Notes under the pieces: model-generated | Databases searched by the model: none | The model's input: the letters and a program-made list of their open reading frames with translations, nothing else | Told to the model about the DNA's origin: nothing | Part shown: positions 7,226 through 12,434 of the stretch, piece by piece | Layout of the letters: each line of letters opens with the position of its first letter | Numbering within the stretch: the stretch's first letter is position 1 | Origin: Methanobacteriota archaeon | GTDB lineage: Archaea > Thermoplasmatota > Poseidoniia > Poseidoniales > Thalassarchaeaceae | Assembly: GCA_002683155.1 (NCBI GenBank) | Contig: NYST01000064.1 | Location: 20,026 to 36,227 of the forward strand | Direction: 5' to 3' | DNA length: 16,202 nt | Made by a program: the position numbers and the translations under genes

Positions 7226-7903
7226 TCACTGAAACTTTCCCTTTCTGTAGTCCCTAGTTCTGTCTACGCCAGGGAACTGATCCTCACTTTCCCTGTAAAT
7301 AGTCTTCATGTTGTTTAGGAAGTTGTCTTCGTTAGTAACGATCAGAACCATATCCACTCCGGGATCTTCTTCCCCATCCATCCAGGGGAGGATAATTTCC
7401 ATGGTCATCCTTGCACCTTCTCGATGTGGATATGCGAAAACGTCCATCCCGAGAGGTGGCAATACCAGGGTCTTCCTAGGTTTGAGTCCCTCTACTGCTT
7501 CGAAAAGCGCATCATACGAGTTCCTCATCAGTTCCCTCCTGAAATTATCTTGAGTCGGCCTCCTGCAATCAGGCCCAACTACATGCACGAGATTAGTTGC
7601 TGGGAGGTCAAAGGCAGGTGTAGTCACTGCTTCCCCCACTCCGCAAGGTTGTTGATTCGACTTCCTCCTTTCCTTGGCAATGTTAGCACAAGCCTCCCTC
7701 AATCCTTCTCCAGCAGCTTCCTGCATCCTTTCATCGAGACCTTCTCTTCCAGCAAGCCTGCTGTTAGCAGGAATAACCATCACATCCCCTTCTACACCAA
7801 CAATATCTCCATAGAGAACACGAACTTGCCCGTGCCTGCATTCTCTGACGATAACTACGTCGGCCATAAGGGTGCGAAGAGAGGCCATCTGATATGTATC
7901 CAT
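7226..7903 (-). CDS. Macro domain protein (ADP-ribose-binding family), divergent
   Basis: 225 residues from the ATG at 7903. The macro fold is recognised from V-R-V-L-Y-G-D-I (27-34), V-M-V-I-P-A-N-S (41-48, replacing the usual V-N-A-A-N), G-V-G-E-A-V-T-T-P-A-F (88-98), N-L-V-H-V-V-G-P (104-111) and L-P-P-L-G-M-D-V-F-A-Y-P (148-159). Macro domains bind or hydrolyse ADP-ribose derivatives, including ADP-ribose on proteins or nucleic acid. Here the second loop reads G-M-D-V-F-A instead of the common S-T-G-x-F/I-G, so the ligand or activity may differ. Other possible starts are a TTG at 7912 and ATGs at 7888 and 7867. The 7903 choice is supported by an ATTAAT element about 32 bases upstream. It is probably co-transcribed with hjc. 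Confidence 0.85.
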   Translation of the reverse strand: MDTYQMASLRTLMADVVIVRECRHGQVRVLYGDIVGVEGDVMVIPANSRLAGREGLDERMQEAAGEGLREACANIAKERRKSNQQPCGVGEAVTTPAFDLPATNLVHVVGPDCRRPTQDNFRRELMRNSYDALFEAVEGLKPRKTLVLPPLGMDVFAYPHREGARMTMEIILPWMDGEEDPGVDMVLIVTNEDNFLNNMKTIYRESEDQFPGVDRTRDYRKGKFQ

Positions 7904-7930
7904 CGTAGACAAAATCTTAGAAACTTGGGA

Positions 7931-7940
7931 ACATTAATCG
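7931..7940. promoter_or_regulatory. Possible shared TATA element of divergent macro and RAM genes
   Basis: A single A/T-rich ACATTAATCG, with the palindromic core ATTAAT at 7933-7938, lies in the 59-base gap. Its centre is about 28 bases before the plus-strand ATG (7963) and about 32 bases before the minus-strand ATG (7903). Both distances fit leaderless archaeal transcription from one symmetric TATA box. By eye, not measured. Confidence 0.4.
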
Positions 7941-7962
7941 TCACCAACCCCCTCCCGAGGCC

Positions 7963-8196
7963 ATGTCAACCGGATATGTCTTGCTTGATGTTGAGCCAGG
8001 GACTGAATATTCGGTTTTTGAGAAGGCATCTTCTCTATCATTTGTTTCGGATGCACAAGTCCTGTTTGGCGATCATGACATGATTCTCAAAATTAAGGCT
8101 GAGAGTATGGGGGAAATTGCAAAACTAGTAGTCGATTCAGTACGTTCAATACCGGGAGTAACCAACACAAAGACCCTGGCTTGCGCCGAATTATAG
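7963..8196 (+). CDS. Stand-alone Lrp/AsnC ligand-binding (RAM) domain protein
   Basis: 77 residues covering one RAM (regulation of amino acid metabolism) domain: G-Y-V-L-L-D-V-E-P-G-T-E, then V-S-D-A-Q-V-L-F-G-D-H-D-M-I-L-K-I, and V-V-D-S-V-R-S-I-P-G-V-T-N-T-K-T-L. The pattern is very close to archaeal single-domain AsnC-type proteins. There is no DNA-binding helix-turn-helix, so it cannot act as a classical Lrp repressor alone. Such proteins bind amino acids or similar effectors, form ring-like oligomers, and may pair with full-length Lrp proteins. A GAGG at 7957-7960 precedes the ATG by two bases. The stop codon lies in the loop of a hairpin followed by a T run (8186-8217). MC1 follows 104 bases downstream with its own promoter. 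Confidence 0.88.
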   Translation: MSTGYVLLDVEPGTEYSVFEKASSLSFVSDAQVLFGDHDMILKIKAESMGEIAKLVVDSVRSIPGVTNTKTLACAEL

Positions 8197-8217
8197 AATT
8201 CGGAATAGCATTTTTTT
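8186..8217 (+). terminator. Hairpin plus T7 tract at the end of the RAM-domain gene
   Basis: A perfect 7-base inverted repeat, CCGAATT (8186-8192) and AATTCGG (8197-8203), has a 4-base loop that contains the TAG stop. Seven bases later a run of seven T (8211-8217) begins. The T run alone would suffice for archaeal intrinsic termination; the stem may add to it. The half-sites also resemble the palindrome at 8239-8250, so a protein-binding role is possible. Confidence 0.5.
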
Positions 8218-8238
8218 AGCCAGCATTGCCCCAGTATG

Positions 8239-8250
8239 CCGAAATTTCGG
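8239..8250. promoter_or_regulatory. 12-base palindrome upstream of the MC1 TATA box, possible operator
   Basis: CCGAAATTTCGG is a perfect palindrome ending 5 bases before the proposed TATA box of the MC1 gene, next to where TFB would bind. Its outer CCGAA/TTCGG half-sites match those of the inverted repeat at 8186-8203, with centres 50 bases apart. Operator function is inference. Confidence 0.4.
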
Positions 8251-8255
8251 CTCAA

Positions 8256-8291
8256 CTTTATTATCTATGCAGTACCTCATGCAACCGGAGG
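8256..8291 (+). promoter_or_regulatory. MC1 promoter: TATA box and ribosome binding site
   Basis: A TATA-like CTTTATTA at 8256-8263 lies in the A/T-rich stretch ACTTTATTATCTAT. A start of transcription about 25 bases further would give a leader of roughly 15 bases. That leader carries a strong GGAGG at 8287-8291, 9 bases before the ATG. This is the clearest promoter-plus-ribosome-site arrangement in the window and fits an abundant chromatin protein. Confidence 0.55.
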
Positions 8292-8300
8292 AATCCAATA

Positions 8301-8564
8301 ATGGCAGACAAGAAATATTTCGTGTTGATGCAGAACGGCAAGGACACTGCTCAAGTGTTCCACAGCAAGCAGCCCAGAGGAGCGGCATTGAAGGCGGCTT
8401 CAAGAGGTGTCACAGACATCCACCTCAGGGAAAGAGGGACAAACAGGGTACATGTGTTCTCTGGTTCAAAGAGCAAGGTCCCAAAGGGAGCAAATGCGCC
8501 CGACTGGCTACCTGACATGATCAACAAGGCTAACGTGAAGAAACTACGAATTGACCGAATCTGA
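8301..8564 (+). CDS. MC1-type archaeal non-histone chromosomal protein
   Basis: 87 residues, close to the roughly 90 of Methanosarcina MC1. The family pattern is plain: K-Y-F-V-L near the start, K-Q-P-R-G-A-A-L-K-A-A-S-R-G-V, then I-H-L-R-E-R-G-T-N-R-V-H-V-F-S-G, A-P-D-W-L-P-D-M-I and V-K-K-L-R-I-D-R-I at the end. The conserved basic residues, the P-R-x-A-A-L-K-A-A helix and the W-L-P (W-M-P in Methanosarcina) segment are kept. MC1 binds DNA as a monomer, bends it sharply and compacts the chromosome. The ATG at 8301 is set by GGAGG 9 bases upstream and by homology; longer in-frame extensions upstream would cross the promoter. The gene is convergent with sdhB, separated by 78 bases, and looks monocistronic. 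Confidence 0.93.
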   Translation: MADKKYFVLMQNGKDTAQVFHSKQPRGAALKAASRGVTDIHLRERGTNRVHVFSGSKSKVPKGANAPDWLPDMINKANVKKLRIDRI

Positions 8565-8569
8565 GAATA

Positions 8570-8583
8570 GTCGGTAGCCCGAC
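8570..8583 (+). terminator. Small hairpin between MC1 and sdhB ends
   Basis: GTCGG (8570-8574) and CCGAC (8579-8583) form a 5-base stem with a 4-base loop just after the MC1 stop. No T run follows on the plus strand. On the minus strand, the sdhB 3' side (complement of 8621-8642) is pyrimidine-rich with several T clusters, which may end the SDH transcript. Weak. Confidence 0.2.
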
Positions 8584-8642
8584 ACCAGAAAGGTCTTCGT
8601 TGCAATGTAGCGGGAGCCATAGAACAAATCGAAAGCAAGAAT

Positions 8643-9572
8643 CTACTTTGGTTGGAATCTCTTCCTGGCCCTCTCAGTCCTCTGAGAATCCATCTTCTTG
8701 GCTTCCTCTAGCCGACTCCGCTCGTTCTCCAGGGCTGTCTTGGCCATCTCTGTATTCCCAGGATCACTGTTTGTTGGAAAGTCTTCAGTAAAGTAACTGA
8801 ACAAACCAGATGTGAAACTGGAAACCGCTTTGACTGGATTAACCAAGGGATCGAAGTACTCGGTGACGACTCTTTCCTTCAGAGGAATAATTGCATTGTC
8901 GGTGATTTGTATCCCGGCCGGGCATACTTCGGTGCAACACCTAGTGATGTTGCAGTAGCTAATCCCAAAGTCATCCTTAATCTGAGGTATTCTACTCAGG
9001 GTATCCAGGGGGTGCATCTCCAAGCTGGCTAGCCTAACGAAGAACCTCGGTCCTGCGAACTCGTCAAACTTCTCATGCTCCCTCATCACGTGGCAAGTGT
9101 TTACGCATAGCATGCACTCAATGCATGACCTGAACTCTTGAATCCTGTCAGCCTCATGCTGATTGAAGACCCAATCTGGCTCCTCTGGCCCTTGGATAGG
9201 TGAAATCCTCTTGTCAGTCTCATACGCCCATGAGACGTCTGTTACCAAGTCTCGCAAGAGTGGGAAGGCTTGCATCGGCCTAACATCAATGGGGTCTTCT
9301 AAACCACCCATTTCCTCCTTTATGTCATCCATCCTCGTCATGCACATTAGTCTAGGCTTTCCATTAACCTCAGCACTGCAGGAACCGCATTTTCCTGCTT
9401 TGCAGTTCCAACGACAAGCCAGATCGGGAGCTTCTTCCGACTGAATCCTGTGGATTACGTCTAGGACCACCATTCCCTCATCCAGATCTACTGTGTAGTC
9501 TTTCATTTCCCCAATTGGAGAGCCCGCTTCATCCGGAGACCCTCTGAATACACTGAAAGTTACCTTTTCCAT
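8643..9572 (-). CDS. sdhB: Succinate dehydrogenase iron-sulfur subunit
   Basis: 309 residues from the ATG at 9572. The [2Fe-2S] ferredoxin domain carries Cys53, 57, 62, 65 and 77 (the segment C-K-A-G-K-C-G-S-C is recognisable). The second domain has C-I-E-C-M-L-C-V-N-T-C (Cys150-160), the [4Fe-4S] site, and then C-N-I-T-R-C-C-T-E-V-C-P (207-218) for the last cluster. It passes electrons from the flavoprotein to the quinone site in the membrane. After about residue 245 there is a hydrophilic, highly charged tail of about 60 residues, longer than usual. The start is fixed by GGAGGAGGAG directly upstream; the longer frame to 9593 would overlap sdhA. It is the third gene of the operon, one base after the sdhA stop. 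Confidence 0.95.
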   Translation of the reverse strand: MEKVTFSVFRGSPDEAGSPIGEMKDYTVDLDEGMVVLDVIHRIQSEEAPDLACRWNCKAGKCGSCSAEVNGKPRLMCMTRMDDIKEEMGGLEDPIDVRPMQAFPLLRDLVTDVSWAYETDKRISPIQGPEEPDWVFNQHEADRIQEFRSCIECMLCVNTCHVMREHEKFDEFAGPRFFVRLASLEMHPLDTLSRIPQIKDDFGISYCNITRCCTEVCPAGIQITDNAIIPLKERVVTEYFDPLVNPVKAVSSFTSGLFSYFTEDFPTNSDPGNTEMAKTALENERSRLEEAKKMDSQRTERARKRFQPK

Positions 9573-9573
9573 T

Positions 9574-11397
9574 TCACTCCTCCTCCAAGTCATCAGAATC
9601 CAGAAGCTTCTTCAATTCCTTAGGTATTGATGGGTAAGTTGTGTGATCTAGTTCCATTTCACCACCATCTCCCATCTTGATCCTGATATTGATCTTGCCC
9701 CAGAAGTTCTTGTCCGGAACAGGGAAGTCCTCACGAGTATGGCCTCCTCTACTTTCTTCTCTCTTTAGAGCAGCCAAAGCGCACATCCGACTAACTTCAA
9801 TCATTGCATCGAGTTCTAGTGCTTGGTGCCATCCTGGATTGTAGACCCTGCCTCCAGGTGCGGAAGTGTTCTTTGCACGCTCCTCTAGGCTATCCAGATC
9901 CTCTAGCGACTCCTCTAGAAGCACCCCATTTCTGATTATTCCCACTTTATTCTGCATCATGCTCCTTAGGTCTTCGACTACTTTGGCCGGGTTCTCCCCC
10001 TCTCTACTCAATGGGGCCAGAGTATCTTCTATTACTCTCTCAATCTCTTCTAGATCTATTTCTCCAAACTCTTCGATCTCACTAGCAGACTTGGCAGCAC
10101 TCTCTCCGGCAATCTTCCCGAAAGTGATGAGATCTGATAGAGAATTTCCACCCAGTCTATTTGCTCCATGGAGCCCTGTTGCTGCTTCTCCAGCCGCAAA
10201 GAGCCCTCGAACTGACGATTCCTGGGTGAACGGATCAACCTTCACGCCCCCCATTACATAATGTGCAGTTGGACCAACTTCCATGGGCTGCTTCGTGATG
10301 TCTACCGCTGCCAACTCCATGAATTGATGATACATACCTGGCAACTTCTTCTTGATTTCCTCACTCTTCCTCCATGAGATGTCGAGATACGCCCCACCAT
10401 GCTCTGATGCACGACCCGCTGCCTTCTCGCTGTTTATCGCCTTAGCAACAACGTCCCTCGTTAGTAGCTCAGGAGGCCTTCTCTTGGTCGCAAGCTTTCC
10501 TGAGACCACTTCGTTAACCCATTCTAAAGCCTCTTCCTCAGTATCCGCGAATTCCTCTTTGTACATCTCAGGAACATAGTCGAACATGAACCTCTCACCC
10601 TCAGAGTTTCTCAGCATCCCCCCTTCTCCCCTTACGCCTTCGGTGACCAGAATTCCCTTGACAGAAGGGGGCCAGATCATCCCCGTGGGGTGGAATTGTA
10701 CGAACTCCATATCTCCCATTTCTGCACCTGTCCAGTAGGCTAGAGCATGCCCTTCTCCAGTATACTCCCAAGAACCCGAACAAACTTCCCAACAACGAGT
10801 TATCCCGCCAGTTGCAAGGACAATTGACTTGGCCCTGAAAAGATGAAGAGAACCATCTGACCGATTGTATGCAAAGCAGCCAGAGGCTCTACCATCGCTC
10901 TTGAAAATGTGACGAACAGTGTATTCCATGAAGACCTCCATCCCAGTGTGGATCCCTTTCTGCTGCAAGGTTCGAATCAACTCGAGACCAGTGGCGTCTC
11001 CGATATGCGCTAGCCTTGGGTAGGTGTGGCCGCCAAAATTCCTCTGACTAGTTTGCCCCTTGGGCGTTCTATCGAATACCGCTCCCCATTGTTCCAGTTC
11101 GCGTATTCTATCCGGCGACTGTTGAGCGTGAATCTGTGCCATCCTCCAGTCTGAAAGGTATTTTCCGCCCTTCATCGTGTCCCTGAAGTGAGTCTCCCAT
11201 GAGTCACGATGATCCTTGTTAGCAAGTGCTGCTGCTGCTCCGCCCTCGGCCATTACGGTGTGTGCCTTCCCAAGCATCGATTTGGTAATCATCCCAACCT
11301 TCGCCCCCGAAGAACTGGCCTCAATAGCAGCCCTCAGTCCAGCACCGCCAGCACCGATGACTATCACATCGAACTCCCATTCAGAATACTCCTCCAC
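9574..11397 (-). CDS. sdhA: Succinate dehydrogenase flavoprotein subunit
   Basis: 607 residues, normal for the family. The FAD motif G-A-G-G-A-G is at 15-20. His46 in A-H-T-V-M-A-E-G-G is the residue that carries covalent FAD in Sdh/Frd flavoproteins. The dicarboxylate site is intact: F-H-P-T-G (His236), T-E-G-V-R-G-E-G-G (252-260), T-R-D-V-V (Arg314), H-Y-V-M-G-G (His379) and H-G-A-N-R-L-G-G-N-S-L (Arg414). It oxidises succinate to fumarate; the sequence cannot exclude the reverse reaction, but the aerobic gene setting favours oxidation. The start is GTG, chosen because AGGTGAT lies 4 bases upstream and the reading frame there meets the conserved N-terminus. It follows the cytochrome b gene by 8 bases and precedes sdhB by one. 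Confidence 0.97.
   Translation of the reverse strand: MEEYSEWEFDVIVIGAGGAGLRAAIEASSSGAKVGMITKSMLGKAHTVMAEGGAAAALANKDHRDSWETHFRDTMKGGKYLSDWRMAQIHAQQSPDRIRELEQWGAVFDRTPKGQTSQRNFGGHTYPRLAHIGDATGLELIRTLQQKGIHTGMEVFMEYTVRHIFKSDGRASGCFAYNRSDGSLHLFRAKSIVLATGGITRCWEVCSGSWEYTGEGHALAYWTGAEMGDMEFVQFHPTGMIWPPSVKGILVTEGVRGEGGMLRNSEGERFMFDYVPEMYKEEFADTEEEALEWVNEVVSGKLATKRRPPELLTRDVVAKAINSEKAAGRASEHGGAYLDISWRKSEEIKKKLPGMYHQFMELAAVDITKQPMEVGPTAHYVMGGVKVDPFTQESSVRGLFAAGEAATGLHGANRLGGNSLSDLITFGKIAGESAAKSASEIEEFGEIDLEEIERVIEDTLAPLSREGENPAKVVEDLRSMMQNKVGIIRNGVLLEESLEDLDSLEERAKNTSAPGGRVYNPGWHQALELDAMIEVSRMCALAALKREESRGGHTREDFPVPDKNFWGKINIRIKMGDGGEMELDHTTYPSIPKELKKLLDSDDLEEE
9577..9586 (-). promoter_or_regulatory. 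Strong ribosome binding site for sdhB inside the end of sdhA
   Basis: The minus strand reads GGAGGAGGAGTGAAATG: the purine-rich block is the last glutamate codons of sdhA, TGA is its stop, and ATG starts sdhB one base later. Translation of the two subunits is probably coupled. Confidence 0.8.
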
Positions 11398-11400
11398 AAT

Positions 11401-11407
11401 ATCACCT
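11401..11407 (-). promoter_or_regulatory. Ribosome binding site for sdhA
   Basis: The minus strand has AGGTGAT, an exact complement to the ATCACCT expected near the 16S rRNA 3' end, overlapping the TAG stop of the cytochrome b gene. It lies 3 bases before the GTG and supports this non-ATG start. Confidence 0.7.
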
Positions 11408-12224
11408 AAATCCTAAAGCTTGGATCGCTAAGTACTCCTTCTGCAACCGCCCAAACGAAAATGTCACCCAGGAAAACCATTCCTAGGCTAGTCCAGAACC
11501 AGAATCCATGATGGACATTGGCCCTTGAGACAAATCGGAACACCCCTCCCTGAATCTTTTCCAAACCAATGCTCCATCTCTTGTTGCCACCTCCAACAAG
11601 GTGCCTGAATGCATGGCATGATGTCACATACATTGTCAATAGGAAAGATTCAGCAGCTAGGACCAGTGTTCCGACCGACACCCCAAACGAGTCGGTCCCA
11701 TCAGAATCATGGAATCTGAGGGTATGCAATACATCGATGTACTTCATAACCAGAATTACCATTGCAAGATAGAGCATAATCCTGTGGATATTATTGAATA
11801 TGAACAAACCACCTTCTCCCCTGTAGCCAATCTTCTTGGCTATCCTCGGTTCTGCAACCACGCATGCTACCGGGCTAGCAAAGAAAGTTCTGTAGTACAC
11901 TCTTCGCATGTAGTAGCAGGTCCCTCTGAAACCAAACGGGATCCATAGTATCAGCATTGCTGAGTTTGCCCATGAAGGAACCTGAAGCTTCCAGAGATGA
12001 ATGATATCCGGAGAGAAAATAGGACTTGTCACTCGATGATTGTCGTAGTGAATGGCCCCATCGAAGAAAATCAACCTTGTGAATGTGTAGACTAGAGCCA
12101 TTGTCAGAGCGACTCCCATCCATAGTGGCTCCATCCACCAACGGTCAATCCTGTTAGTCTCGCCAAATCCCTGGCTGACCGGCAATTTGAAGCTAGTTGC
12201 CATCGAATCCAACCCATTACCCAT
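11406..12224 (-). CDS. sdhC: Succinate dehydrogenase cytochrome b membrane anchor
   Basis: 272 residues with about five hydrophobic segments (near 33-53, 86-105, 142-165, 183-205 and 241-262). The R-G-T-C-Y-Y-M-R-R-V-Y-Y region (100-111), followed by A-S-P-V-A-C-V-V-A-E-P, resembles five-helix anchors found next to sdhAB in several aerobic prokaryotes. Candidate heme ligands inside or near helices are His147 (N-N-I-H-R), His204 and His207 (S-C-H-A-F-R-H) and His239. It anchors SdhAB and hands electrons to quinone. There is no second membrane gene, so one subunit seems to do the job of SdhC plus SdhD. First gene of the operon; the ATG at 12224 is about 44 bases from a TATA-like element. Assignment rests on operon position plus topology. 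Confidence 0.85.
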   Translation of the reverse strand: MGNGLDSMATSFKLPVSQGFGETNRIDRWWMEPLWMGVALTMALVYTFTRLIFFDGAIHYDNHRVTSPIFSPDIIHLWKLQVPSWANSAMLILWIPFGFRGTCYYMRRVYYRTFFASPVACVVAEPRIAKKIGYRGEGGLFIFNNIHRIMLYLAMVILVMKYIDVLHTLRFHDSDGTDSFGVSVGTLVLAAESFLLTMYVTSCHAFRHLVGGGNKRWSIGLEKIQGGVFRFVSRANVHHGFWFWTSLGMVFLGDIFVWAVAEGVLSDPSFRI

Positions 12225-12264
12225 TCCGGAGGAACGTCCTATGAGTGTTGGACAGGGGACTCAC

Positions 12265-12272
12265 ATTTTAAT
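12265..12272 (-). promoter_or_regulatory. Possible TATA box of the SDH operon
   Basis: On the minus strand ATTAAAAT, the most A/T-rich element in this gap, lies about 44 bases before the sdhC ATG. It would give a leader of about 15-20 bases. By eye only. Confidence 0.4.
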
Positions 12273-12296
12273 CCGAGTCAGAATCACTCAAGAAAG

Positions 12297-12303
12297 ATTT
12301 AGG
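12297..12303 (+). promoter_or_regulatory. Possible TATA element of the zinc-ribbon gene
   Basis: ATTTAGG is centred 27 bases before the ATG at 12327, the spacing expected for a leaderless archaeal transcript. It is a weak match to a TATA box. Confidence 0.25.
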
Positions 12304-12326
12304 TAAAGCAGCCATGAACGTGACAA

Positions 12327-12434
12327 ATGGAGATGACCGATATCGAAACCTCAATTTGCCCAAACTGCGGATTCATGCCAGGAGTTTGGTTACCAGGGCA
12401 CCCATGCTCAGAGTGCGGAGAACTACTACTCTAA
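12327..12434 (+). CDS. Tiny zinc-ribbon protein (35 residues)
   Basis: This short frame runs from ATG at 12327 to TAA at 12432-12434. It contains I-C-P-N-C-G-F near residues 10-16 and H-P-C-S-E-C-G-E near 25-32: two C-x2-C knuckles 12 residues apart with glycines after the knuckles, a classic zinc ribbon able to hold one Zn ion. The rest is a short acidic start and a Leu-rich end. An in-frame TGA lies 6 bases upstream, and a second ATG at 12333 is possible. A weak TATA-like element 27 bases upstream would make it leaderless. It sits alone between the SDH operon promoter and the 3' end of the aldehyde dehydrogenase gene, whose stop it overlaps by three bases. The role is unknown; zinc ribbons of this size bind nucleic acid or protein partners. 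Confidence 0.6.
   Translation: MEMTDIETSICPNCGFMPGVWLPGHPCSECGELLL

Noticed and set aside
7424..8083. Plus-strand frame of 219 codons over the macro-domain gene and the RAM gene start
   Set aside because: Antisense to the macro domain and out of frame with the RAM domain, both clearly recognisable.
12240..12290. GAGT...ACTC imperfect repeats in the SDH/zinc-ribbon promoter gap
   Set aside because: Only 4-5 base half-sites at irregular spacing; expected by chance.
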